Under the pieces are notes generated by a model. That model did not search any database. It was not told the DNA's origin and saw nothing but the letters and a program-made list of their open reading frames with translations. Positions 24,204 to 32,744 of a DNA stretch of 64,000 bases are shown piece by piece. A program made the position numbers and the translations under genes. Origin of the DNA: Symploca sp. SIO3C6 (GTDB lineage: Bacteria > Cyanobacteriota > Cyanobacteriia > Cyanobacteriales > Coleofasciculaceae); assembly GCA_010692425.1 (NCBI GenBank), contig JAAHHJ010000021.1, positions 36,566 through 100,565 on the forward strand, read 5' to 3'. How positions within the stretch are numbered: the stretch's first letter is position 1; each line of letters begins with the position of its first letter.

Positions 24204-25850
24204 GTGACAAAAACTTGCTACCTATTGCCAATAATTTCAGTAGTTCTGGGCTGTAGTGTTTCGATTGTATCCCCAGTAAGAGCCCAAGAAAATCCAACAG
24301 AAACCACAATAATTGAAAGTCAAAACACTGAACAGTTGTGGGAGCAAATGCGGCAATATAACCGAAAACCACGCTCTTTAAAACAATTTAATAGTGTCAA
24401 TCAGTTGCGTGATGTTTCTCCTGGGGATTGGGCTTATGAAGCTTTGCGCAATTTGGTGGAAACCTACGGCTGTATTGCTGGTTTTCCTGATGGCACTTTC
24501 CGAGGTAATCGTTCCCTAAATCGCTATGAATTTGCTGCCGGCTTGAATGCTTGTCTGCAACAGATTGAGCGTTTAATTACTGACCCTAACTCCGATGAAG
24601 TTACCAGGGAAAATTTGGCAGTTTTGCAAAAGCTCACGGCAGAATTTGAAGGGCAACTTTCAAGTGTCTTAGCTAGCACAGACAAACTAGAAGGAAGAGT
24701 AGACTTTCTCATAGAAAATCAGTTTTCGACTACTACCGTTCTGCGCGGGGATGTCATTTTTAATGCAATTAGTGCTTTTGGCAGTGAGAGAGCCGTTGGT
24801 TCTGATGAGGAACAAACAGAGGATATTGATTCCAATGTGACTGTTTCGGCGCGGGTAGGTTTTAACTTTGATAGTAGTTTTACTGGTCGAGATCGACTTC
24901 GTGTTAGGTTCCAAGCCGGAAATGTCAACAATTTCGGCAGAAGTTTCACTGGGACAGACATGACTAGAATTTCTAGCGCTAGTAATACTGACAATGATGT
25001 TGGAATCAGTTCTCTGTTCTATGAAATTCCTCTGGGTAATCGTGGCTTGTTATCAATTGCACCAATAGCTGAGTTTCCTACTAGGATTATTCCTTCACTT
25101 AATCCTGTCTCCTCAATCTCCCTGTTTGCTGCTGAGAGTCCCGTCTACGGATTTGCTTTTGGAGGTGGTACAGGGGTTTACTATCAGTTTAATGACGCAA
25201 TTGCTGCTGGTCTTCACTATTTAGCAGGCTCTTCTTCTGATCCTGGTTTGGGACTATTTAACGGTCAATATAGCACTTTGGCTCAGTTTACCTTTACCCC
25301 CTCTGACCGCTTGGGTGTGAGTTTAACCTATGCCCACTATTATTCCCCTGAACCAGGTGAGACAATTAACGTTACTGGTAGCCAAGGTAGCCTATTCGCT
25401 CAGGTGCCTTTTGGTGAAAATACGGCGACTTCTGCTAACGCCTTTGGTTTACAATTCTCTTATAAGTTGAGCGATCGCTTGTTGGTTGGAGGTTGGGCTA
25501 ACTATACCAATGCTATTGCTGAATCTTCTCCCCGAGACAACGGTTTTGATGCTTCTAGGGGGGCTGATGCTGATATCTGGGGTTGGGCAGTTACTGCAGC
25601 TTTGCCAGATTTAGGAGGATTAGGCAATCAATTGAATTTCATTTTTGGTCAGCCTCCTAAACTTACTGATAATGATATTCCTGATCGTAGTGATGATGAT
25701 TCTGCTTTCCATATTGAACTCTCCTATCGCTATCGAATTGATGATAGGATTTTTCTGACACCTGGTGTTTTGGTAATTACTAGCCCAGAACACAATGATG
25801 AAAATGATGCGATTTGGCTAGGAATTATCCGAACTGTCTTTTTACTATAA
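24204..25850 (+). CDS. SLH-domain iron-uptake porin (OprB-like)
   Basis: About 548 residues. GTG at 24204 was chosen because GAGGAG sits 5 bases upstream; the ORF extends 12 bases further. A signal peptide (LLPIISVVLGCSVSIVSPVRA) is followed by an SLH domain (DVSPGDWAYEALRNLVETYG, then GFPDGTFRGNRSLNRYEFA). A coiled-coil stretch (NLAVLQKLTAEFEGQLSSV) then precedes a beta-barrel porin domain with many alternating strands ending IIRTVFLL. This is the standard cyanobacterial outer-membrane porin layout, often annotated as iron uptake porin. The SLH domain binds the peptidoglycan layer. Confidence 0.93.
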   Translation: MTKTCYLLPIISVVLGCSVSIVSPVRAQENPTETTIIESQNTEQLWEQMRQYNRKPRSLKQFNSVNQLRDVSPGDWAYEALRNLVETYGCIAGFPDGTFRGNRSLNRYEFAAGLNACLQQIERLITDPNSDEVTRENLAVLQKLTAEFEGQLSSVLASTDKLEGRVDFLIENQFSTTTVLRGDVIFNAISAFGSERAVGSDEEQTEDIDSNVTVSARVGFNFDSSFTGRDRLRVRFQAGNVNNFGRSFTGTDMTRISSASNTDNDVGISSLFYEIPLGNRGLLSIAPIAEFPTRIIPSLNPVSSISLFAAESPVYGFAFGGGTGVYYQFNDAIAAGLHYLAGSSSDPGLGLFNGQYSTLAQFTFTPSDRLGVSLTYAHYYSPEPGETINVTGSQGSLFAQVPFGENTATSANAFGLQFSYKLSDRLLVGGWANYTNAIAESSPRDNGFDASRGADADIWGWAVTAALPDLGGLGNQLNFIFGQPPKLTDNDIPDRSDDDSAFHIELSYRYRIDDRIFLTPGVLVITSPEHNDENDAIWLGIIRTVFLL

Positions 25851-26231
25851 AACCCCATTAAAGGAAATTGGTATAACAGCGAAGTAGTCAACAACCCTCG
25901 TTACTTGAGGAAATTAGAGTTAAGACTAATCTGAGAGTTAAGTAAGGGTAATGTGCCGCCTGCTTCAAATAAATGTTGTGGTGAGCAGTATCTTGTACGC
26001 TCACCACAAGGCTCTAGGCTACAAGATCCATTTCCCTGAGTTTTTTTCAGTCACAAAAAGTTGTAAAAAGTATTTAATTAGGGTGTGCTGAATAAGTCTA
26101 AAATCTTTGTTATTGGTTATTTATGCAAGAAGTATATTGACCTGAAGCGCAGAGCAAATTTTGATAAAGTACACAGTTATTAACCTGGTGCATCTAAAGC
26201 GCCTAATCTAAATCTGCACTCCATCCCCAGG
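25851..26231. other. Intergenic region with hairpin and IS-like motif
   Basis: Holds the hairpin at 25976-26009 and the motif TGCTGAATAAGTCTAAAA near 26088-26105, which recurs near 40730-40747. No gene. Confidence 0.45.
25976..26009. terminator. Perfect 11-bp hairpin after the porin gene
   Basis: TTGTGGTGAGC, 12-nt loop, GCTCACCACAA. No T-tract follows, so it may be a transcript-stabilising or factor-dependent terminator structure. Confidence 0.5.
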
Positions 26232-27176
26232 ATGACCAAACTTATTATCCAAATCCCTTGTTATAACGAAGAACGCTCCCTCGGAATTACTCTCAATGAA
26301 TTGCCACGCCAACTGCGGGGTATTGATGTAATCGAATGGTTGGTAATTGATGACGGCAGTCGCGATCGCACCGTCGAAGTCGCCCAAGCCTATGGGGTGG
26401 ATCATATCGTTCATTTTGCTAATAATCAAGGCTTGGCAAAGGCTTTTATGGCTGGTATCGAAGCCTCTCTTAAAGCTGGTGCCGATATCATTGTCAATAC
26501 TGATGCTGACAATCAATATTGTGCGGCGGATATTCCTCTGCTGATTGAACCCATTCTCTTACAAGAAGCAGAAATTGTAGTGGGAGCTCGACCAATTAAG
26601 GAAATTCGCCATTTTTCTCCCAGTAAAAAACTACTGCAAAAGTTAGGTAGTTGGGTAGTGCGTCTTGCCAGTAATACCAAAATTCCCGATGCTCCCAGTG
26701 GCTTTCGTGCATTTAGCCGCGAAGCTGCTATGCAGTTGAATGTTTTCAATAATTACACCTATACCCTAGAGACGATTATCCAAGCAGGACAAAAGGGTAT
26801 GGCAATAACGTCGGTACCAATTAGGACTAATCCGATTTTGCGCCCTTCTCGTCTAGTGAGAAGTATACCTTCTTATGTTATGCGATCGCTATTTACGATC
26901 CTGCGCATTTTTATGCTCTACAAACCCCTGCGTTTTTTCGCACTTTTGGGTAGCTTACCCTTTAGTTTAGGGGTGTTATTGGGGGTTCGTTGGCTGGTAT
27001 ATTTCTTGATTGGCACTGAAAGAACCAGAATTCCTAGTTTGATTCTGGCTGCTATTTTAATTCTAATTGGCTTTCAGTTATGGATGTTTGGTCTAGTTGC
27101 TGATTTAATGGCAGCTAACCGCAGGTTGATTGAAGAAGTGCAGTTGCGTTTAAGGCGGAAGGATTTTGGTAAGTAA
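26232..27176 (+). CDS. Family 2 glycosyltransferase, membrane-anchored
   Basis: 314 residues. The GT-A fold starts IIQIPCYNEERSLGITLNEL. The nucleotide and metal sites are VIDDGSRDRT and NTDADNQY (DxD). LETIIQAGQKG and a PSGFRAFSREA acceptor region follow. Two transmembrane helices lie at the C-terminus (about 240-262 and 270-296). It resembles DPMS-like GT2 enzymes that make polyprenyl-sugar or extend cell-surface glycans. The stop TAA lies in a TAATAAG microsatellite. It probably forms an operon with the next gene, 50 bp downstream. Confidence 0.9.
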   Translation: MTKLIIQIPCYNEERSLGITLNELPRQLRGIDVIEWLVIDDGSRDRTVEVAQAYGVDHIVHFANNQGLAKAFMAGIEASLKAGADIIVNTDADNQYCAADIPLLIEPILLQEAEIVVGARPIKEIRHFSPSKKLLQKLGSWVVRLASNTKIPDAPSGFRAFSREAAMQLNVFNNYTYTLETIIQAGQKGMAITSVPIRTNPILRPSRLVRSIPSYVMRSLFTILRIFMLYKPLRFFALLGSLPFSLGVLLGVRWLVYFLIGTERTRIPSLILAAILILIGFQLWMFGLVADLMAANRRLIEEVQLRLRRKDFGK

Positions 27177-27205
27177 TAAGTAATAAGTAATAAGTAATAA
27201 GTAAG
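27169..27205. repeat. (TAATAAG)n repeat supplying the GT2 stop codon
   Basis: The GT2 frame ends GGT AAG TAA, with AAG TAA being the first repeat unit. About five heptamers follow. Confidence 0.95.
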
Positions 27206-27206
27206 A

Positions 27207-27240
27207 TGAACCCTGAGCAATGAACTATGAGCAATGAACC
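27207..27240. repeat. ATGAACCATGAGCA-type repeat overlapping a start codon
   Basis: Units ATGAACC, CTGAGCA, ATGAACT, ATGAGCA, ATGAACC. The start of the next gene, ATGAGCAATGAACC, is part of the array. Confidence 0.9.
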
Positions 27241-28831
27241 GTCTGATTTATTTGCCCAATTGGCACTAGCCCAAATTCCGAAAATTCTTACTCTGTTAGA
27301 TCGTAATCCCCACAGTCCTACTTATGGCTGTTTTGACCGTAATTTCTGGCACTATAAGATTATTGATTTTCCTAGTGGTATGGCTCAGGAGTTTGTCTGG
27401 CCTGTTGCTTTGGCTTGGGATACTGATTTGAGGGATAATCCTTTTTATCAACAAGCTGCGATTAGCGATTGGGTAGAGGCGGGTATTCTTTATGCGGCTA
27501 AGAGTGCTCATCCTGATGGTTCCTGTGATGATTATTTTCCCTATGAAAGAGCAGCGGGAGCGGCGGCTTTTTCTCTGCTTGCCTGTGTTGAAAGTTATAA
27601 GTTGCTTAAGCTTAATAATCCGATGGTTCTGGAGTTTTTTACTAGACGAGCTTCTTGGTTAGCTAATCATCATGAAAGTGGACGTTTGACGAATCATCAG
27701 GCTCTAATTGTTCTATGTTTGGAGTTACTTTCTGAGCTGTTGGGAACTTCCCAGTGGGATAAGGCGAAGGCTTTGCGCTTGGAGCGAGTGCTAGATTGGC
27801 AGAATCAGGAGGGTTGGTTTCAGGAGTATGAAGGGTGCGATCCTGGGTATCATACTTTGACTATTTCCTGTTTGGCTAGGATTTATCAGTTGAGAGCTGA
27901 AATTAGATTGAAGGAAGCGCTGATTAAAGCGGTGGAGTTAGCGGCTTATTTTGTGCATCCTGATGGTTCTTATGGTGGAGAATATACTAGTCGCAATACT
28001 TATAATTTCTTTCCCCATGGTTTTGAATTAGTTGGTCAATGGCTACCGGAGGCTTTGGCAATTAATGACCGTTTTTTAGTTGGACTTGCTAAGGGTTTGG
28101 CTCCTTGCTATGCTGATGACCATATTATCGGTCATCATACTTGGAACTATTTACTTGCTTGGCGAGATTTTGTTAGTGATAATCGCCCTAGTATTTCACC
28201 ACGCCCTGATAGTCGCATTTGGTTAAAGGAAGCGCAAATATTGATTGATAGGCGTCAAGGTGTTGAGTTGTATTTGGCTCTTAATAAGGGTGGTACTTTC
28301 AAGTTGTTTCGGAATCAACAGTTGGTGGTTTCTGATACTCAGTTTTCTGTGCAAGTGAATACAGGGGATAAAATCCAAAATGCGGTTGGTCATTTAATTG
28401 ATCGTTACTCTGTTGAGGTTGATGATGATCAAATTGTGATTCAGGGTAAGCTTGGTTGGGCAAAACAGAAACAAATGACACCAGCTAATTTAATAATATT
28501 GCGGGTGGTGATGCTTACTGTGGGGCGCTTTTTCCCAAATTTGATTCGTAAGTTATTACAAAAGATTTTAATTACTGGTAAAACTAAGGCTCCTTTTAGT
28601 TTTCGGCGTCAGTTGCAATGGCAAGATGGGCAATGGGTGATTACAGATCAATTGCGCACTAAGTCTTGGCAAAATGTTGTTAGTGCTGGTATTGGTTGTT
28701 ACCAAACTTCTATTTATGTGGTGATGAGTCGTACTTTTCAGGTTGGGCAGTTACAGTCTTGGTTTGAGCTGACAGGTGAGGTTAAAAAGCTTTCTGCTGG
28801 TCAAGTTTTGCAATTGGAGAGGAAGTTTTGA
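27227..28831 (+). CDS. Toroid-fold protein, heparinase-like, uncertain
   Basis: 534 residues. The first ~330 residues have regularly spaced helices with FPSGMAQEFVWPVALAWDTD, HPDGSCDDYFPYERAAGAAA, EGWFQEYEGCDPGYHTLTI and HPDGSYGGEYTSRNTYNFFP, the pattern of an (alpha/alpha)6 toroid as in polysaccharide lyases and related glycan enzymes. The C-terminal ~200 residues look beta-rich, as in heparinase II/III-type proteins. No catalytic set could be fixed. It follows a GT2 gene at 50 bp, so joint work on a surface polysaccharide is likely (inference). The start codon is in a microsatellite. Confidence 0.75.
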   Translation: MSNEPSDLFAQLALAQIPKILTLLDRNPHSPTYGCFDRNFWHYKIIDFPSGMAQEFVWPVALAWDTDLRDNPFYQQAAISDWVEAGILYAAKSAHPDGSCDDYFPYERAAGAAAFSLLACVESYKLLKLNNPMVLEFFTRRASWLANHHESGRLTNHQALIVLCLELLSELLGTSQWDKAKALRLERVLDWQNQEGWFQEYEGCDPGYHTLTISCLARIYQLRAEIRLKEALIKAVELAAYFVHPDGSYGGEYTSRNTYNFFPHGFELVGQWLPEALAINDRFLVGLAKGLAPCYADDHIIGHHTWNYLLAWRDFVSDNRPSISPRPDSRIWLKEAQILIDRRQGVELYLALNKGGTFKLFRNQQLVVSDTQFSVQVNTGDKIQNAVGHLIDRYSVEVDDDQIVIQGKLGWAKQKQMTPANLIILRVVMLTVGRFFPNLIRKLLQKILITGKTKAPFSFRRQLQWQDGQWVITDQLRTKSWQNVVSAGIGCYQTSIYVVMSRTFQVGQLQSWFELTGEVKKLSAGQVLQLERKF

Positions 28832-28901
28832 GGGAAAATTTATAGAGAATTTTGTTTCTTAAAGGAATTAGCTAATGCCAGGTATCAAATATAGAAATAG
28901 C

Positions 28902-29108
28902 TTATATTTTCCTTTCCCTCTCTAATTCCGCATAAAGCTTCTCTGTAGCTATTTTATCCTCAATCTCCCTCTTCTCACCCGCCGCCAAAAACTGTTGATC
29001 TAAATAACTTAAATTCTTCCCTTTTGCCCAAGTCTGAGCATTCTGTAGAGCCTTTCCCTGCAACAACCACGACTCATCCTCACCTTCCGAAGCCACCCAA
29101 GCCCTATT
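28902..29108 (-). pseudogene. Fragment of an AAA-like domain gene
   Basis: The minus strand reads AWVASEGEDESWLLQGKALQ, then AQTWAKGKNLSYLDQQFLAA, a charged helix, and stops after ERERKI. It matches residues ~371-430 of the AAA protein at 59400-61955 ([20 protein letters not shown] and so on). There is no ATPase core and no start of its own, so it is a remnant of a second family member. It abuts the permease stop codon. Confidence 0.75.
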
Positions 29109-29110
29109 AT

Positions 29111-30439
29111 TTACTCACTTACTTTTGGTTCAAGTCTGACAGCAAAATTAAAGCGCTGTATCACCACATGCCAGACAACCCCAACTCCAATAACTCCTAA
29201 ACCAATTAACCAAATCTGCCACTCTACCCAAAAAGCTAGAAACAGCGAAGAAAACAGAGATAGCCAACTCAACCATTGCGGATATAACCGCTGTTGTTGA
29301 CTCAGTTGTAGTGCTGCCAGACTGACGATAAAACATCGGTACATACTACCAAAGGCAGCAAATGACCAAGTTACCTTGACATCGCCAGTTAAAACTAAAA
29401 GTGCGATCGCCATACCCAGAAATAACACAGCCCAATAGGGTGTTGTGCCAGAGTTATTTAATTGTGCGAAAAAACTAGGCATATCTCCACGACGCCCCAT
29501 CGCTAACAAGATGCGAGATACGCCTAAAATAATTGTCAAGAGTATACTTAGCATCGAAGTAATCGCACCCACAGCCAAAATATTAGCAGCACCAGGAATA
29601 CCAAAACTGCTAGCTACAACTTGTAAAGGTGCTGCTTGCTCTGTTGTTGCGGCACTAAAAGCTTCTACTCCAATTGAACCCAAACTTACTACTGCTACCC
29701 CTACATAAAGGAGCATTGTCACTACAATCGTGAATACAATTGCTTTGGGTATATTTTTCCTAGGCTCTGTAATCTCTTCACCCATCATTGATATACGAGC
29801 AGCACCATTATAAGCAACAAACATTAAAGCAACAGACTCCAGAAAGTTTTTGAGCCAGTTACCATAATTGGCACTAGCAAAGGTTAGATTCTCAAAACCA
29901 TTTACCAAGCAGAGGAAGGAACCAACAATAATTAAGAAAAGTAGCGACAGGATTGTTACTGAAACAACAGCGATTGTCGTTACCTTAAAACGGCGAGCGC
30001 CACCAAGAGCAATTAAGGTGACAACCAAGACGGCAGCTTCTGCTACCAATACTAAAATTCCACTCTCATTAACACCTATGGTATTCAACAAGTAGCCAGC
30101 AAAGCCAAGAGCAGCTGTTGCCGCCACAGCAGTTTTACTTAAGAAATATATCCAACCTCCAGTAAAACCCAAAACTGGTGTCAGGTACTTGTAACCATAT
30201 TCATAGATTCCACCGCTAACTGGATGACTAACAGCAAGCTGAGCCAGATTTAAGCTATTACAAGCACCCAAAAGTCCAGCCACTACCAAAGCTCCAATCA
30301 CAGCAAAACCAGATATCCCTGCAGCAATACCAATGCTTACAAAAATTCCCACACCGATTACTGAAGCTAGCCCCATGCAGGCACTACCAAACCAACTCAA
30401 TTCTCGTTTCAGCTGTTTTGGTGGATTTTCTTCTGACAT
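29111..30439 (-). CDS. APC-family amino acid permease
   Basis: 442 residues with about 12 transmembrane helices. The first helix region has GLASVIGVGIFVSIGIAAG, the unwound substrate-binding motif (GxGIF) of APC transporters. Later FVAYNGAARISMMGEEITEP and PRKNIPKAIVFTI match the conserved TM6-loop consensus (amino acid permease GEE-x-x-x-PRKNIPKA). It should be a plasma-membrane secondary transporter of amino acids or polyamines driven by proton or sodium. The substrate is not readable. It is monocistronic. Confidence 0.92.
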   Translation of the reverse strand: MSEENPPKQLKRELSWFGSACMGLASVIGVGIFVSIGIAAGISGFAVIGALVVAGLLGACNSLNLAQLAVSHPVSGGIYEYGYKYLTPVLGFTGGWIYFLSKTAVAATAALGFAGYLLNTIGVNESGILVLVAEAAVLVVTLIALGGARRFKVTTIAVVSVTILSLLFLIIVGSFLCLVNGFENLTFASANYGNWLKNFLESVALMFVAYNGAARISMMGEEITEPRKNIPKAIVFTIVVTMLLYVGVAVVSLGSIGVEAFSAATTEQAAPLQVVASSFGIPGAANILAVGAITSMLSILLTIILGVSRILLAMGRRGDMPSFFAQLNNSGTTPYWAVLFLGMAIALLVLTGDVKVTWSFAAFGSMYRCFIVSLAALQLSQQQRLYPQWLSWLSLFSSLFLAFWVEWQIWLIGLGVIGVGVVWHVVIQRFNFAVRLEPKVSE

Positions 30440-30616
30440 ATTTTCTCCTCAAATTATGTTATGTGTCGCAAAATTAAAATTAACAAATGACCGAATCAGA
30501 CAGAAAACTCCTTTGCCTTGAAATTGTGACTTCAACCACAAGATTGCCGAACCAGAGAAAGACTAGCTTTATGCCTAAAATGTCCTGAAGTTCATCTGTC
30601 ATCGCCTGGTTTTCTT

Positions 30617-31591
30617 TTAAGTAAAAGCTCGTATTTTATCTAAAATAGCTTCATCTAAAGCTATTTGGCATTCAGAAGCAGCGAAAGCTTGATTGTGCGA
30701 AATATCTAAATGAATATATTGTTCTCTTACTTCATCGGCACGGCTTTGGGATGTATCAATGCGAACAAATATTTTCTTTTCTTTTGCTAAATTATTCATC
30801 AGAGTAAGCGCTTTGATAGAAAAAATCAAAGGGACTGAAGCCGAAACAATCTTGGCATTTAAGCCTAAATTATTAATATGCTTTTCTTCGATTATTCCCG
30901 CATTAGCAAGGCCGTAATTATTTAACCAAGGGATAGCAATTGCTACATAAGTAGAGTCTTGGATGACTTCCTTTACTGAAGAGGAACAGACAACTTTTGC
31001 AGGATTAATGCCCCTGGCAAGCAATGTTGATAAACGCTTGGTTTGATCTTGTAAAGATGGACTAAATAGGTGTGGATTTAGCCCATATTTTATGCTTTTA
31101 ATGGCGATTTGTTTACCAATATTACCTGTGCCAATAATGGCAATTTTGCTGTTTATTTTAGCGTTTTTAATATCTAAATACTTAATCATATGTTGAGCAA
31201 CATAAGGAGAATTAATACCTGGAAGATTACTCACTAAGACATTATGTTGTTGTGCAGCCTTCATATCTATAGCTCTAGTATCTACCCCTCGTCTAATGAT
31301 AAGAAGATTCTTGTTTTTACCTACAGCTTTACGCCAAGAAGTAATTGCAATAGCTGGTACAGCATTACTCCCTACAATAAGAATATCTGGTTGAAAAGTT
31401 TCCAGGTAGTAAAGCAATTTATCTAAAGTCGTATGTTTTTGGGAAAATTGGTTATATCCAATATCAGGAATATATAAAAATATTTCCTCTGTATTTATAC
31501 TTGATCTAGATATTTTTTTTTCTGTAAGTCCGAGTTTAACAATAGTATTATGATGAATAGGATGAGTAATTAAAATTTGTTTCATAAACAA
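30617..31591 (-). CDS. 2-hydroxyacid dehydrogenase-like protein, atypical active site
   Basis: 324 residues. It has the D-isomer 2-hydroxyacid dehydrogenase layout: a catalytic-domain N-terminus, RRGVDTRAIDMKAAQQHNVL at 100-119 (the usual GVDNIDxxAA site), and an NAD-binding glycine loop GTGNIGKQ at 154-161. The normal catalytic Arg of the NTARG strand is missing: the equivalent place reads KIVSASVPLIF (about 248-257). A His survives (DISHN, His299) and a Glu at 287 may be shifted. The gene is clearly more AT-rich than its neighbours, suggesting transfer. It may be a degenerate or differently acting NAD-binding protein. Confidence 0.75.
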   Translation of the reverse strand: MFMKQILITHPIHHNTIVKLGLTEKKISRSSINTEEIFLYIPDIGYNQFSQKHTTLDKLLYYLETFQPDILIVGSNAVPAIAITSWRKAVGKNKNLLIIRRGVDTRAIDMKAAQQHNVLVSNLPGINSPYVAQHMIKYLDIKNAKINSKIAIIGTGNIGKQIAIKSIKYGLNPHLFSPSLQDQTKRLSTLLARGINPAKVVCSSSVKEVIQDSTYVAIAIPWLNNYGLANAGIIEEKHINNLGLNAKIVSASVPLIFSIKALTLMNNLAKEKKIFVRIDTSQSRADEVREQYIHLDISHNQAFAASECQIALDEAILDKIRAFT

Positions 31592-31760
31592 AATTTATAA
31601 GCTAATTTTATCAAAATCACCTAACAGAAAAGCCAGTCTATCTCTAGGACAATAAGGTTGATTCGCTTACTCATCATCGACTAGCAAACGGTCAAAAACA
31701 CCTGCAATGCCAGAATAGACAGGGTATCGCTATTGGCCTCATTGAATCATTGTTTATAGA

Positions 31761-32429
31761 TTACCAATGAATTTGACTCAAAATATACCGCAGGCGGTCA
31801 TAGTCATCTTTGAGTAAAATACTCATAGTTCTCCCCGCCTTAACTAACCAATCTCGATCCCCTTGACGCAAGCGATAAACTTCCCTAATTGCTGCTGCAC
31901 TCAGGGCTTCTACTGGCGCTCCCTTTACCTGCAACAGAGTCCTTAAAAAATCCAATTGCTCACTAAAGTGAATAATCTCTTGTGGTTGGCATTGATAGAC
32001 TGCCTGGTGAATTTGTGGGGGGCGGGGAGGAAGATACTGATAGAATTTACTGCCAGTATGTCGATACCCATTCACCCCTTGTTCAGGAGAGGCAAACCCA
32101 ACAATTGCAGCACGAAACTCTGTTTTCAGCATCGCAAAAATTTGGGGTTGCTGCTCTCGCAAATCTGCCAGTGACAACCCCAAAGCCCTAGCGCGGTGAA
32201 CCGAATCAATTGGGCTGGTAGTGGCATAGTAAACCACTGCCAAGACTTGATTACCCGACTCTTCGTCAACGGAGCTAACCCAACTACCAAAAGCTGGCAT
32301 GATGGGAAGACTCAAATCCTCTGGCTCCAAACACTGTGCCAGAAATTCCGTTGTTGCCGTTTCAATCACCTCGGCAATGTGATTTTCACGACGATCTTCA
32401 ACCGCAAACTGTGGTAAAGGAAGACGCAT
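31761..32429 (-). CDS. HAS-barrel domain protein
   Basis: 222 residues starting MRLPLPQFAVEDRRENHIAEVIETAT. A small beta-barrel region follows with FGSWVSSVDEESGNQVLAVV YYATTSPID-type sequence and GLSLADLREQQPQIFAMLKT, as in HAS-barrel (HerA-ATP synthase) domains. A helical C-terminus contains LLQVKGAPVEALSAAAIREV. The family is common in cyanobacteria, function unknown. It starts 5 bp after ndhS on the same strand, so the two are co-transcribed. The pairing hints at a link to the NDH-1 complex, but only by position. Confidence 0.75.
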   Translation of the reverse strand: MRLPLPQFAVEDRRENHIAEVIETATTEFLAQCLEPEDLSLPIMPAFGSWVSSVDEESGNQVLAVVYYATTSPIDSVHRARALGLSLADLREQQPQIFAMLKTEFRAAIVGFASPEQGVNGYRHTGSKFYQYLPPRPPQIHQAVYQCQPQEIIHFSEQLDFLRTLLQVKGAPVEALSAAAIREVYRLRQGDRDWLVKAGRTMSILLKDDYDRLRYILSQIHW

Positions 32430-32434
32430 AATGG

Positions 32435-32623
32435 TTAGCGCTTACCAGTTGTAGGTTCTACAGCTTCTAGTTCTGAGAGATTGAACGTAACAATTTTATC
32501 CCAGTTGCCACCTTCAAAGAGTACACCAGCTTTGCCATCAGCTACGCGCTGAACTAAACCTTCAAATTGGTAGTAGGTATCGTCAGCATTAGTGACGCGA
32601 ACAATTGAACCAGGAAGAATCAT
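32435..32623 (-). CDS. ndhS: NAD(P)H-quinone oxidoreductase subunit S
   Basis: 62 residues: [20 protein letters not shown], then [20 protein letters not shown] and [16 protein letters not shown]. This is the SH3-like NdhS fold at the usual length. NdhS sits on the cytoplasmic arm of photosynthetic complex I (NDH-1) and forms the ferredoxin docking site for cyclic electron flow. It is first in an apparent two-gene unit with the HAS-barrel gene. Confidence 0.95.
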   Translation of the reverse strand: MILPGSIVRVTNADDTYYQFEGLVQRVADGKAGVLFEGGNWDKIVTFNLSELEAVEPTTGKR

Positions 32624-32697
32624 AACTTTTAATAATAACTGAGCCTATATTTTAATAGCTTATGTGCTTTTTGATGGATCAGTGGCAATTTGTGACG

Positions 32698-32731
32698 TCC
32701 TCCCCGGCAAACAAAGGCGCGGGGCTCCCAG
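32698..32731. other. CCCCG/CGGGG hairpin, possible terminator or IS200/IS605 end
   Basis: TCCCCGGC, an AAACAAAG loop, then GCGCGGGGCTCCC. It lies about 14 bases downstream of the rodA stop and could terminate it. On the minus strand it also resembles the C-terminal coding end of cyanobacterial IS200/IS605 tnpB genes (SWEP-like reading), so it may be a relic. Confidence 0.35.
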
Positions 32732-32744
32732 CGGTGAAAGCTGA

